Source: an uncultured Christensenella sp.
Lineage (GTDB): Bacteria > Bacillota > Clostridia > Christensenellales > UBA1242
Direction: 5' to 3'
DNA length: 26,862 bases
NCBI GenBank assembly: GCA_910584815.1
Contig: CAJUBT010000009.1
Span: 1 to 26,862, forward strand
Shown here: one piece after another, positions 17,245-26,296 of the stretch
How positions within the stretch are numbered: the first letter of the stretch is position 1
Layout of the letters: every line of letters begins with the position of its first letter
The notes under the pieces: model-generated
Database searches by the model: none
What the model saw: only the letters and a program-made list of their open reading frames with translations
What the model was told of the DNA's origin: nothing
Made by a program: the position numbers and the translations under genes

Positions 17245-17877
17245 TTATGAGTTACGATTTTTAATAATAGATTTTACCTTTATTAAACGAATACGCGATG
17301 CACGATCGTTCTCTTCTATCTTCATTGCAATATATTTGATAGTTTCCTGTAGTTGAGGAATCATAACAAATTCTAGTGCATTAACTCGACGTTTTGTTCT
17401 ATCTATTTCACTTGCAAGAATTTGACAAGTTTTTTCTAAAGTTGCTAGTTCCATTAGTTTTGGCACAATATTTTGGGTTTTTTGTACTAAAATATCGAGT
17501 TCTGGGTTTGTGTCAACATAGGAATAAGGCAATGTTTTTACTTCCTGTGGAAGAACTGTGATGTTTGGAACATTAACGTTCATAATAGAATTTTGATTAT
17601 ATAATGCTGTGAAAGAAGAATTTGGAAAAGCAAAAAGGGAGGAAATTTGTTTGCTAGAACTAAAGGACTTTGCAAGGCAAAATTGCTTTAAAAGTTCTCT
17701 TACTTCGCCTTCTACTTGTTGGCGAAGTGCATAATTTTGTTTAACAAGGGTTGAAAAACGCCTTATCATTTCATCTGACTTATCTTTTAAAAGTTTATGC
17801 CCTCTAACCGCAATAGACAACCTACCCTTTAAGGTTTTTAATTGCATACGGGTTGGGTTAACATTCATTCTTGCCAT
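17245..17877 (-). CDS. ntpD: V-type ATP synthase/ATPase subunit D (central stalk)
   Basis: Subunit D forms the coiled-coil central axle that turns inside the A3B3 head. The 210-residue protein shows the family start VNPTRMQLKTLKGRL and RGHKLLKDKSDEMIRRF, with a long helical C-terminal region from about residue 130 that would form the second coil strand. AAAGGGGG lies about 10 bases before the ATG. It is the last gene of the cluster, 61 bases after ntpB and just before the terminator at 17159-17198. Enterococcus hirae has ntpH and ntpJ next; both are absent here. Confidence 0.95.
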   Translation of the reverse strand: MARMNVNPTRMQLKTLKGRLSIAVRGHKLLKDKSDEMIRRFSTLVKQNYALRQQVEGEVRELLKQFCLAKSFSSSKQISSLFAFPNSSFTALYNQNSIMNVNVPNITVLPQEVKTLPYSYVDTNPELDILVQKTQNIVPKLMELATLEKTCQILASEIDRTKRRVNALEFVMIPQLQETIKYIAMKIEENDRASRIRLIKVKSIIKNRNS

Positions 17878-17938
17878 TATTAAATTACCCCCTTTTGTTA
17901 AGTTTGGTTTAAAATTTAAGGTTTAAAATAGTTTTAAA

Positions 17939-19318
17939 TTATTTTTCTTTCTTTTTTAAATATTTTTCAATATACTCTACTCTAATACGCTTTAATTCTT
18001 CTTTTGGTAACATAGATAAAAGTTCCCAACCAATGTTTAAGGTTTTTTCTATGCTTCTGTTTTCTTCATAACCTTGGTTGATATAACGTTTTTCAAATTC
18101 ACCTGCAAATTTTGCAAAAATTTTATCACTATCTGTTAATGCAGATTCTCCTAAAATTGTTGCGAGTTCTTTTGCTTCTTTTCCGCGTGCATAGGCTGAA
18201 AAGAGTTGGTTCATAGTGTCGGCGTGGTCTTCCCTAGTTTTGCCTTTGCCGATACCTTTATCTTTAAGCCTTGAAAGGCTTGGTAAAACATCTATAGGAG
18301 GGTTAATACCCTTTTTGTATAGTTCTCTTGACAAAATTATTTGACCTTCTGTTATATAACCTGTAAGATCTGGAATAGGGTGAGTTTTATCATCTTCTGG
18401 CATTGTTAAAATAGGAATTTGAGTTATAGAGCCTTCTTTACCTTTTATTCTGCCTGCTCTCTCATATAAAGAAGCAAGGTCGGTATACATATAACCAGGG
18501 TATCCTCTTCTGCCAGGAACTTCTTTACGAGCTGCAGATATTTCACGAAGTGCTTCTGCATAGTTTGTTATATCTGTCATAATAACAAGAACGTGCATTC
18601 CAAGGTCGAAAGCTAGATATTCAGCACAAGTTAATGCCATTCTTGGTGTTGAAATTCTTTCAATTGCAGGGTCGTTAGCAAGGTTTATAAACATTACAGA
18701 CCTTTCTATAGCACCTGTTTTTTTGAAATCCTCCATAAAAAATTCGGCTTCTTCAAATGTTATGCCTATAGCACAGAAAACAACAGCAAATTTATCATCC
18801 TTACCTAAAACTTTTGCTTGGTGTGCAATTTGTGCAGCAAGGTTTGCGTGTGGAAGCCCACTCATAGAGAATACAGGCAATTTTTGCCCACGAACAAGAG
18901 TGTTAAGCCCATCTATTGCAGAAATTCCTGTTTGAATAAATTCGTTAGGATAATCTCTTGCAGCAGGGTTAATTGGTTCCCCATTAATATCCATACTTTT
19001 TTTAGGTATTATAGGTGCACCATCATCTCTTGGATTGCCAAGCCCGTCAAATACTCTACCCAGCATATCTTCTGCAACATTAAGTTGCTGGCTTTTCCCA
19101 AGGAAACGGGCTTTTGCAGTTGAAATTTCAAGCCCTTGTGCACTTTCAAATAATTGTACAAGTGCTTTATCTTTTTCAATTTCTAAAACTTTACCACGCC
19201 TAATTTCGCCATTAGCTTGAACAATTTCCACAATTTCATCGTATTTAACACCTTCCACACCTTCAACAAGCATTAAAGGCCCTACAACTTCTTTTATTGT
19301 TTTATATTCTTTAATCAT
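17939..19318 (-). CDS. ntpB: V-type ATPase subunit B (non-catalytic head subunit)
   Basis: Subunit B alternates with A in the hexameric head and contributes to the nucleotide sites without a catalytic P-loop. The 459-residue product has no Walker A; in its place is MSGLPHANLAAQIAHQA, followed by typical B motifs FFMEDFKKTGAIER, ANDPAIERISTPRMAL, DITNYAEALREISAARKEVPGRRGYPGYMYTDL (split across about residues 255-290) and LSRLKDKGIGKGKTREDH. The frame is open 15 codons further up, but the ATG at 19318 has GAGGAGG 12 bases before it and gives the family start MIKEYKTIKEVVGPL. The ribosome binding site lies over the end of ntpA, so translation of the two is probably coupled. Confidence 0.96.
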   Translation of the reverse strand: MIKEYKTIKEVVGPLMLVEGVEGVKYDEIVEIVQANGEIRRGKVLEIEKDKALVQLFESAQGLEISTAKARFLGKSQQLNVAEDMLGRVFDGLGNPRDDGAPIIPKKSMDINGEPINPAARDYPNEFIQTGISAIDGLNTLVRGQKLPVFSMSGLPHANLAAQIAHQAKVLGKDDKFAVVFCAIGITFEEAEFFMEDFKKTGAIERSVMFINLANDPAIERISTPRMALTCAEYLAFDLGMHVLVIMTDITNYAEALREISAARKEVPGRRGYPGYMYTDLASLYERAGRIKGKEGSITQIPILTMPEDDKTHPIPDLTGYITEGQIILSRELYKKGINPPIDVLPSLSRLKDKGIGKGKTREDHADTMNQLFSAYARGKEAKELATILGESALTDSDKIFAKFAGEFEKRYINQGYEENRSIEKTLNIGWELLSMLPKEELKRIRVEYIEKYLKKKEK

Positions 19319-19325
19319 ATAAGTT

Positions 19326-21092
19326 TTAGTCCTCCTCTCTTGTGTTAAGTTCTTTAAAGGCATTATTCATTTCTTTTGTAATTGAATCAAATTCTTTTAA
19401 GTTATCTTCTTCAATTAATTTTGCTCTGCTAATTTTTTCTTTGGTTTTTAAATTTAAAATTTCTCTAATGCCAACACCTTTTTTAAGGTTTTCGTTAGCA
19501 AGTTTATGATAGGTATAAATTAAATTTAACATTTTGTTTTGTTTGTTAATAGAAGTATAGGTATCTACTTCGTGGAAAGCGTTTTGGTGTAAGAAATCTT
19601 CTCTTATCATTTTAGCAGTTTCCATTGTAATTCTATCTTCGTAAGATAAACTATCAGAGCCTACAAGACGAACAATTTCTAAAAGTTCGTTTTCTTCTTG
19701 TAAGATTGTTGAAACAAATTGTTTTAAATCGTTAAATTTGGCAGAAACATTATCGGTATACCATTCTTTTAATTTGTCGGCATATAAAGAATAACTAACT
19801 AGCCAATCTATTGCTGGGAAGTGCCTTTTATATGCAAGGCTATAACTTAAGCCCCAGAAAACTTTAACAATTCTAAGAGTTGCTTGGCTAACAGGTTCGG
19901 ACATATCTCCACCTGGAGGGGAAACAGCACCAATTGCAGTAACAGAACCTTGTCTATCTTTTTTAGAAGATAGAGTTGTAACCATACCTGCTCTTTCATA
20001 AAATTCAGCAAGTCTGCTTGCTAAATAAGCAGGATAACCTTCTTCGCCTGGCATTTCTTCAAGTCTGCCACTCATTTCACGAAGAGCTTCTGCCCAACGG
20101 GAAGTTGAATCTGCCATAATTGCAACATTATAGCCCATATCTCTAAAATATTCGGCAATAGTTATGCCTGTGTATATGGAAGCCTCTCTAGCAGCAACTG
20201 GCATATCGGAAGTGTTTGCAATAAGAACTGTTCTTTTCATTAAAGGTTGTTTTGTTTTTGGGTCTATAAGGTTTGGAAACTCGTTTAAAACATCTGTCAT
20301 TTCGTTTCCTCTTTCACCACAACCAACATAAACAATTATGTCGGCATCTGCCCATTTTGCAAGTTGGTGTTGAACAACGGTTTTACCGCTACCAAATGGA
20401 CCTGGAACAGCGGCAACCCCTCCCCTTGCAATTGGGAAAAGAGTGTCTATAACCCTTTGACCTGTTACCATTGGTTCGTTAGGGGTTAATTTTTTATAAT
20501 AAGGTCTGCCTTTTCTAACAGCCCATTTTTGAAGCATTGGAACATCAATTTTTTTACCATTTTTTGTTTTAATGGTGGCTATAGGTTGAGTTATGGTATA
20601 GTCACCCTCTTTAATAGACAAAATTGTGCCACTTACACCATTTGGCACTAAAATTTTATGTTTAACGGCTATAGTCTCATCTACATAACCAAGTTCATCG
20701 CCTGTTGAAACCTCATCACCTTCTTGTGCAGTTGGATAAAAGTGCCAAACTTTTTCGTGGTCAAGATTATTAATAACAATACCACGAGAAATTTTATCGC
20801 CATATTTATCCATAATTTTGTTAAGTGGGCGTTGAATACCATCAAAAATGCCTTCTATTAAGCCTGGAGCTAATTCGACAGAAAGAGGTTCGTTTGTAGA
20901 AACAACTTTATCACCAGGTCCTAATCCGCCTGTTTCTTCATAAACTTGAACAGAGGCTTTGTCGCCACGCATTTCTATTATTTCGCCAACAAGACCTTTC
21001 TCTCCAATTCTTACAACATCAAACATTTTGGCTTCGCGCATATTTTCCACCACAATTAATGGTCCTGCAACTTTAACAACTTTTCCTTCCAT
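19326..21092 (-). CDS. ntpA: V-type ATPase subunit A (catalytic)
   Basis: Catalytic head subunit. The 588-residue length is standard and includes the extra 'non-homologous' insert (about residues 110-200) that separates V/A-type A subunits from F1 beta. The Walker A motif GPFGSGKT is at 231-238, and the catalytic Glu is in GCGERGNE near 260. SRWAEALREMSGRLEEMPGEEGYPAYL marks the adjacent region (about 330-360). AAGGAG lies 11 bases before the ATG, inside the end of the previous gene, and only 5 bases separate the two genes. The stop overlaps the ribosome binding site of ntpB. Confidence 0.98.
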   Translation of the reverse strand: MEGKVVKVAGPLIVVENMREAKMFDVVRIGEKGLVGEIIEMRGDKASVQVYEETGGLGPGDKVVSTNEPLSVELAPGLIEGIFDGIQRPLNKIMDKYGDKISRGIVINNLDHEKVWHFYPTAQEGDEVSTGDELGYVDETIAVKHKILVPNGVSGTILSIKEGDYTITQPIATIKTKNGKKIDVPMLQKWAVRKGRPYYKKLTPNEPMVTGQRVIDTLFPIARGGVAAVPGPFGSGKTVVQHQLAKWADADIIVYVGCGERGNEMTDVLNEFPNLIDPKTKQPLMKRTVLIANTSDMPVAAREASIYTGITIAEYFRDMGYNVAIMADSTSRWAEALREMSGRLEEMPGEEGYPAYLASRLAEFYERAGMVTTLSSKKDRQGSVTAIGAVSPPGGDMSEPVSQATLRIVKVFWGLSYSLAYKRHFPAIDWLVSYSLYADKLKEWYTDNVSAKFNDLKQFVSTILQEENELLEIVRLVGSDSLSYEDRITMETAKMIREDFLHQNAFHEVDTYTSINKQNKMLNLIYTYHKLANENLKKGVGIREILNLKTKEKISRAKLIEEDNLKEFDSITKEMNNAFKELNTREED

Positions 21093-21097
21093 TGCTT

Positions 21098-21421
21098 TTA
21101 ATTCTCCTTGTTCCTTAAAATGTTTACCCCTAGTGATTTTTCTACATCTTCATTAATTTTGTTAAGGGCATAATTAGATGGTTTTGTTCCGCTTGGAATT
21201 ACTAACACTGCTGGGTATGCATTTAGTTTTGTATCGTTAATAATATCCTCTACAAAAGGGGCAAAGTCATCTGTTATCATTATCACCTTATACTCTGCAA
21301 TTGCTTTATTAAGTGCAGTGCGGGTGTTATGTTCGTTACTAACAGCATAAACATCGCAACCTACTGCTTTAAAAATTAATATGCTATCTCCACTGCCTAT
21401 AACTGCAATTTTGTCTGTCAT
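21098..21421 (-). CDS. ntpG: V-type ATPase subunit F (NtpG in E. hirae naming)
   Basis: Small stalk subunit that binds subunit D on the rotor. The 107-residue protein fits in size, starts TDKIAVIGSGDSILIFKAVGCDVYAV and contains the VIPSGTKP-type segment of the family near residue 80. A good GGAGAA site lies 8 bases before the ATG. Gene gaps of 4-5 bases on both sides show tight coupling with ntpC and ntpA. Naming differs between systems: this is subunit F in archaeal and eukaryotic nomenclature. Confidence 0.9.
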   Translation of the reverse strand: MTDKIAVIGSGDSILIFKAVGCDVYAVSNEHNTRTALNKAIAEYKVIMITDDFAPFVEDIINDTKLNAYPAVLVIPSGTKPSNYALNKINEDVEKSLGVNILRNKEN

Positions 21422-21425
21422 ATTT

Positions 21426-22394
21426 TTAATTCTCCAAATATCTTTTTTTGATATGTTCGCTTAAGTTATTGTTATGATAAGACATTATAAGCCTTATATT
21501 TTTAATTTCTATTTGTTTTTTGAAAACAAAGTTTGCAAATGGACCTATAGAATCTATATCATTCTTCTTACTTTCTAGCAGTGCTAGAGGATATGTGTTT
21601 TTTAATTTTTCAAATTCAACAAAAGCTTTCTCTTTATTTTCGCTAAGTGCAAGTTTTACAAACCTTGTTAAAACAGGACTTAAATTTGATAGCATTGCTT
21701 CCTTATTCTTTTTGAAAACTTCTAGTAGTGTTTTGTTTGATAATGTGCCACCGCTTAAAGTTTGTTGTTCTAAATGATATTGAGATGGTGCACGCATAGC
21801 TGTTGAAATGTTTTCAATATCTATATTAGTTTCTACAAGCATTTTTGTTATTGCATTTTTGTGGCAGGCTTCTTTTAAATTTTCGTATAAATGCTTTTTA
21901 AATAAAAAATCTACTTCATCACCCTTTATGTTTGGTTTAGATGCCAGCACCTGAAATTCCAACAAAGCAGATTTTAAATGTTTATTGTTGAAACCATCAA
22001 AATTTTTAGTGTTTACAAGTTCTTTAATTTTAGAAATTTCATATAACCCCTCTGCTTCTATAAAGTTGCTAGAATTTTGACCTAACACTATAGATTTACA
22101 AAAAGCAGAAACATTGTTAAAATCAAAAGGTAAGGCAAAATATGAAAGTAACTGCTCAACAGGACTTTCCTGCTTTATGAAATTTAAGAGTTTTTTTGTT
22201 TCGAAACTTAAAAGTTCTTCTATTTGAAAAGGAGTTTCTATTGCAACGCCAGAGGCAAAATTTGTTTCTTGCAAAACACTTAATGCTTCAACATTTGTTT
22301 TTGCTTCTATCATTCGGTTAAAACTTTCTTTAGTTACAAAATTACCAGTTAAGCTTGCAACTACACCATTTGCATATAAAAAGCTTTTTTGCAT
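21426..22394 (-). CDS. ntpC: V-type ATPase subunit C (d-type, joins stalk to rotor ring)
   Basis: Subunit C/d caps the membrane rotor and links it to the D-F stalk. The 322-residue, largely helical protein starts QKSFLYANGVVASLTG; early NRMIEAKTNVEALSVLQETNF and late EIKNIRLIMSYHNNNLSEHIKKR match the family layout. A TTG three codons upstream is in frame, but the ATG at 22394 has AAGGAG at 9 bases, and the TTG overlaps that region, so the ATG is the better start. Sequence is fast-evolving in this family, so the call rests on position in the cluster as well as on the end motif. Confidence 0.9.
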   Translation of the reverse strand: MQKSFLYANGVVASLTGNFVTKESFNRMIEAKTNVEALSVLQETNFASGVAIETPFQIEELLSFETKKLLNFIKQESPVEQLLSYFALPFDFNNVSAFCKSIVLGQNSSNFIEAEGLYEISKIKELVNTKNFDGFNNKHLKSALLEFQVLASKPNIKGDEVDFLFKKHLYENLKEACHKNAITKMLVETNIDIENISTAMRAPSQYHLEQQTLSGGTLSNKTLLEVFKKNKEAMLSNLSPVLTRFVKLALSENKEKAFVEFEKLKNTYPLALLESKKNDIDSIGPFANFVFKKQIEIKNIRLIMSYHNNNLSEHIKKRYLEN

Positions 22395-22468
22395 TATAAT
22401 CAACTCCTTTTTTTTGTTTTTATTACATTTAAATTTAATTGAAACTATGTTTTAAAAATTGCCAATAG

Positions 22469-23041
22469 TTAATTGCCAAATAAAATTTTGCCAATTTCAC
22501 CTTGACTTTGTAAATAAGCATCGTTAATAAGTTCTGCAAAAGTAAGATTTTTATCTACATTGGCACTTGACAGTATAATGCCTATTTCACTAGAATTTTT
22601 ATTTTTAACAACCTTAAGTTCTTTTGCTTTAACTGTTTTTAAATTTTCAACATCTTTTAAGGTAACATTATCAATATTAACCTTTAAAGTTTCTCCTTTA
22701 GAGGCATTTTCTTTTAACAATTTTTCTATGAATGAAAGCATATCTTCTTTACTTAGTTTTAGTAAAGTTTCAAGGGCTTTTTGTTTTAGAGTTGTAAGCA
22801 ATTCTTGTTTTTTGTTAAGAATAATTTTGTTGCCTTCAATTCGTGCTAAGACAACATATCTTTCTTTAATTTGCTCTGCTCTTTCATTTATAATATTTTC
22901 CGTTTCTTCTGTTTTAGAAGTTGCATATTCTTCAGCTTCTTTGGTTATTTTAAAGGCTTTTTGTTTTGCTTCTTCAACAATTTCATCGGCTTTTAATTTA
23001 CCATCTGCTAAAATTCTGTTTACAATAGCATCTCCTTGCAT
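22469..23041 (-). CDS. ntpE: V-type ATPase subunit E (peripheral stalk)
   Basis: Subunit E pairs with the NtpF protein to form the peripheral stalks that hold the head still. The 190-residue protein has a long charged helix (about residues 10-95, rich in Ala, Glu, Lys) and a mixed C-terminal domain ending QSQGEIGKILFGN, the usual pattern. AAAGGAAAG precedes the ATG. It follows a 372-base gap after ntpK containing terminator-like hairpins, and precedes ntpC by 74 bases. Confidence 0.9.
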   Translation of the reverse strand: MQGDAIVNRILADGKLKADEIVEEAKQKAFKITKEAEEYATSKTEETENIINERAEQIKERYVVLARIEGNKIILNKKQELLTTLKQKALETLLKLSKEDMLSFIEKLLKENASKGETLKVNIDNVTLKDVENLKTVKAKELKVVKNKNSSEIGIILSSANVDKNLTFAELINDAYLQSQGEIGKILFGN

Positions 23042-23089
23042 TTTAACGCTTTCCTTTTAAATTTATTTTTGTTTAGGGTACTGAAATTT

Positions 23090-23141
23090 AAAAATGCTTA
23101 AATTGTTAAAGTAAAATATTTTTATTAACACAAGCATTTTT
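23090..23141 (-). terminator. Terminator-like hairpin between ntpK and ntpE
   Basis: AAAAATGCTT (23090-23099) pairs with AAGCATTTTT (23132-23141), and inside it TGTTAA pairs with TTAACA around a 15-base loop. On the minus strand the stem ends in five U. Since the genes downstream belong to the same complex, it is more likely a partial stop (attenuator) than the end of the operon. The plus-strand side also has a T-run. Confidence 0.5.
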
Positions 23142-23257
23142 TTACCTTATGCCTACCATAATATGTAAACTTTATTTTATATTTTTTAAATGTTAAAAAT
23201 TATGGTGCTTAACTCAATATTTTTAATTAAAAGTTTATATGGTTAAACATAAAGTTA

Positions 23258-23284
23258 AAGCCTAACTATTTGCTTAGGTTTTTT
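23258..23284 (+). terminator. Second hairpin in the ntpK-ntpE gap, terminator-like on plus strand
   Basis: AAGCCTAA (23258-23265) pairs with the following TTAGGTTT (23274-23281) around an 8-base loop, with one G-U pair in the plus-strand RNA and then a short U-run. On the minus strand the same pair is an A-C mismatch and no U-run follows, so it would act on antisense transcripts. No plus-strand gene is visible here. The rest of the 372-base gap (23042-23413) is AT-rich and empty. Confidence 0.3.
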
Positions 23285-23413
23285 GTTTTGGTAAATTTTT
23301 AGTTAATTTTTTAGGTTTAATTAGGTTAAATTGAATGTTTTGCTTTTTTAATGTTTGTTATTTAAAGGCTTTATATTTTAAAGAAAATAGAATAATTAAA
23401 TTAATATTAAATA

Positions 23414-23857
23414 TTAAAAAATTAAAAGAATTGAAATAACAAGAGCTAAAATAGCGTAGGTTTCTACCATTGCTGGGAAAAGAATAAGTTTACCAGAAAG
23501 ACTTTCCTTTTTAGCAACTGCGTGAATACAGCTTGCAGCTGTTCCACCTTGGAACATTGCAGAGAAAAAGCCAGTTAAAGCTAGAGGAAGACCAGCAAGT
23601 AAAACTTGGAAACCTGCACCAACAGACATACCAGCAGCTAAACTACCCATTGCAATAATGCCAAAAACGAAACCATAAATACCTTGTGTTGCTGGTAAAA
23701 CAACAAGAACTAAAGCTTTGCTAAATTTTTTAGGATCTTCAGACAAAATACCTGCTGCTGCTTGACCTGTTTTTTTAAGCCCCAATGCAGAACCAATACC
23801 GCAAAGCAAAACACATAAACCTACCCCTAATAAACCAATTACATAACCCCATTCCAT
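23414..23857 (-). CDS. ntpK: V-type ATPase subunit K (membrane rotor, 16-kDa proteolipid), Na+ type
   Basis: Rotor-ring subunit that carries the ion. The 147 residues form four membrane helices, two fused hairpins, with GIGSALGLKKTGQAAAG in the first. The five positions that bind Na+ in E. hirae NtpK are all present: Leu54, Thr57 and Gln58 in LPATQGIYGF, Gln103 in FQGGTAA, and the essential Glu132 in MVETYAILA. This predicts Na+ rather than H+ transport. It has the strongest ribosome binding site of the cluster (AGGAGG, 13 bases before the ATG), its own promoter at 23951-23979, and a hairpin downstream, as expected for a subunit needed in many copies per complex. Confidence 0.96.
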   Translation of the reverse strand: MEWGYVIGLLGVGLCVLLCGIGSALGLKKTGQAAAGILSEDPKKFSKALVLVVLPATQGIYGFVFGIIAMGSLAAGMSVGAGFQVLLAGLPLALTGFFSAMFQGGTAASCIHAVAKKESLSGKLILFPAMVETYAILALVISILLIF

Positions 23858-23950
23858 AATAATTTTTAATCCTCCTAAATTTTTGTTTATTTTTAAAACA
23901 TTTAATAATTCTAAATATTTATTTTTTAAGTTTTATTAAATGAATTTAAC

Positions 23951-23979
23951 AATATAATTTTTTTATTTTTTAAAATCAA
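23951..23979 (-). promoter_or_regulatory. Internal promoter of ntpK
   Basis: Minus strand TTGATT (23974-23979), 17 bases and TATATT (23951-23956) match the consensus well in both boxes. It lies in the 240-base gap between ntpI and ntpK and gives a leader of about 85 bases. Confidence 0.5.
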
Positions 23980-24097
23980 TTTTCTAAGTATTTTTCAAAT
24001 TTGAATATTAATTTTGTTTTGTAAATAATTAAATATTTTTTATAACTTTTTCGTTTAAATAATATATTTTTTTTATGTACATAATTTTTGCTAATTT

Positions 24098-26029
24098 TTA
24101 TTTTAATTTAACATAAGAAAGGTCTGTTCCAAATGGCACAAACATTTCGCCTTCGCCAACATAGAATCGAGAAAAGAACTCTATATACTGAAGTCTTGCC
24201 ACGTGAATATATCCGCCTAAAGCACCCATTGATATGTTAAACCCGTGACCTATTGCTAAAATTATAACGCCTGGTAAAAATGTTGCTGCAGATGTTAAAA
24301 AGCCACTTGCAAGATCGTTAACTATAGAAGCAATAATTGCACCACTAAGCATTAAACCAAATAACCTTGCGTAACTTAAAATATCGGAAAAAAAGTTTAT
24401 AATGCCATATAAAGCCCCAAAACTCTTTGATACGCGGTTAAAGCCTTTGTTTGTGAATATTTGCCCCACTGCGCCAACACCTGCTGAAACGCCCGCAATT
24501 ATTAATGCTATGGTTGTTACGCCTTTAATCATTCCACCATATTCTAACAAGAAAAGTGCAACCCCTACTAAAAAGAAATCCCAACAGAAAGCAGTAAAAA
24601 TTGCATTCAAAATTTGTTTTTGCTTAATTAACAATATGCCTTTTAAAATTAGAGAAACAATCATTTGCACAATGCCCGCAACCAAGCAAGAAACAAGCAA
24701 GGTTAAAACATTATTAACAGGGTCTGGTATTGTGGCAGGTGGAACCAAGAAAAATTGCTCGTGCCCTAACCCGAAGAAGCTGCCAAACAACGCACCAAAA
24801 ATTACCGTGAATATTCCGCCAACAGCAATAACAAACATTAACTGTTTAAACCCTGTGTTACGCTTTTGCCTTAGTGCCATAAAAAGACCAAATGCAATTA
24901 GAATTAACCCATAACCGATATCTGCCATAACAAAGCCAAAAAACACTGAAAAGAAGAACGCAATATAAATATTTGGGTCGAACTCTCTATAATTAGGTGC
25001 TGAATACATATTTGTTACAAACTCAAATTGTTTAACAACTTTATTGTTTTTTGTTATTGTTGGTGGAATTTCATTTTTGTCTATTTCCAAAAATTCGTAT
25101 TCAATGCTTAGGTTACTATTTGATAGTTTTTTATCTAGTTTCTCTCTACTTTCCTTTGCCAAGTATGCTTCCAAAACAAAGGCTTGTTTTGTTGAACGAA
25201 ATTTATTTTCGGCATCTTCTTTTGTCATACAAAACTTTATGTAGTCGTGCATTGTTTTAAGTTCTTTTAAACTATCTTTAAAATTTCGTAAACTTTGCTG
25301 TAATGAAAGTTCTTCTTGCTCAAGTTCTTTTAATCGAGTGTTTAAAGTTTTAATTGCATCTTCTGCGTTTGTTTTTAAATCAAAATTTGCTTTATTAAAG
25401 CCAAGTTCATTTAACTTTTTAGTAACTAAAAAACTTTCGGAATTATGGCTATAAATTTTTAAAATTGTGCCATCGCCAGCAGTTTCAAAAGTTGTTAATG
25501 GACAATCTCTTAAAAATTCATTAAAGTCTTTCATTGCATTAATAGGCAAAATGCCTAACATAATTGAAACATTTTTTGTTGGCTTAAAATCGTTAAAACT
25601 TTCTGGCACACTTAAATATGGTGTGAGGCTTGAAATGCGATTTTCTAAATTTGTTCGTTCTTTTTTAATGTCGTTTTGTTTGTTTAATAAAACATCTATT
25701 TGAGAAATTATATTTTGAATGGTTTCTTGTTTTAACACTATTTTTTCAAACTCTTCGCAGGTTAAGTCAAAATCTTTCTCTATAACAGGTTTTTGTTTTT
25801 TAGGTAAGGTTTCAAGGCTGGCTTCTATAGTGGTTATTGCTCTTTCAAGTTTTGCTCTTTTATTTTCTAGCATTGTGTAGGCTTCATCGTTAAAGTTAAT
25901 ATTTGTGTTTTCTATTTCATCTACATTTTTAAGCGTTACAAGTTGAGTTTCAAACAATGCATTTAAAACTTTTTGTTTATCTGCACTGGCACCGTATAGT
26001 TTCAGTTTTTGCATTTCAACTATTGCCAT
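24098..26029 (-). CDS. ntpI: V-type ATPase subunit I (a-type, ion channel stator)
   Basis: Stator subunit forming the half-channels next to the rotor. The 643-residue protein has a soluble N-terminal half (to about residue 345) with coiled coils, starting AIVEMQKLKLYGAS, then about seven or eight membrane helices. The conserved Arg needed to release the ion from the rotor is at about residue 555 in ILSYARLFGL; GHGFNISMGALGGYIHVARLQYIEFFSRFYVGEG closes the protein (about 595-630). The ribosome binding site is poor (AGGG at 12 bases). The gene lies between 267-base and 240-base AT-rich gaps, looser spacing than in the downstream half of the cluster. Confidence 0.95.
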   Translation of the reverse strand: MAIVEMQKLKLYGASADKQKVLNALFETQLVTLKNVDEIENTNINFNDEAYTMLENKRAKLERAITTIEASLETLPKKQKPVIEKDFDLTCEEFEKIVLKQETIQNIISQIDVLLNKQNDIKKERTNLENRISSLTPYLSVPESFNDFKPTKNVSIMLGILPINAMKDFNEFLRDCPLTTFETAGDGTILKIYSHNSESFLVTKKLNELGFNKANFDLKTNAEDAIKTLNTRLKELEQEELSLQQSLRNFKDSLKELKTMHDYIKFCMTKEDAENKFRSTKQAFVLEAYLAKESREKLDKKLSNSNLSIEYEFLEIDKNEIPPTITKNNKVVKQFEFVTNMYSAPNYREFDPNIYIAFFFSVFFGFVMADIGYGLILIAFGLFMALRQKRNTGFKQLMFVIAVGGIFTVIFGALFGSFFGLGHEQFFLVPPATIPDPVNNVLTLLVSCLVAGIVQMIVSLILKGILLIKQKQILNAIFTAFCWDFFLVGVALFLLEYGGMIKGVTTIALIIAGVSAGVGAVGQIFTNKGFNRVSKSFGALYGIINFFSDILSYARLFGLMLSGAIIASIVNDLASGFLTSAATFLPGVIILAIGHGFNISMGALGGYIHVARLQYIEFFSRFYVGEGEMFVPFGTDLSYVKLK

Positions 26030-26296
26030 TGTATAACTTTGCCCTACCTTTTAATATAGTCTTTTATTTTTTATAATTTAAGAAATTTAACTTAATATTG
26101 CTCCAAACAATGAATTATTTTCCAATTTATTATGTTAAATTTTAAGAACATTAATTTAGTCTTTAAAAATTTTATTTAAATGTTAATTTAATTAATTTTA
26201 AACATTAATTTATTTAATAAATTTAAATAACTTTTAATTTGCTTAAATAATTAAAACACAATTAATAATAAAACCCTTCAAATAATTAAAATTGCT

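Noticed and set aside
22560..23060. 166-codon plus-strand frame
   Set aside because: Antisense to ntpE, with Ser/Phe/Leu-rich composition expected from the reverse of a Lys/Glu-rich helix, and no ribosome binding site.
24402..24914. 170-codon plus-strand frame
   Set aside because: Lies wholly antisense inside ntpI; composition (Pro, Lys, Thr runs) follows from the complementary membrane-protein codons.
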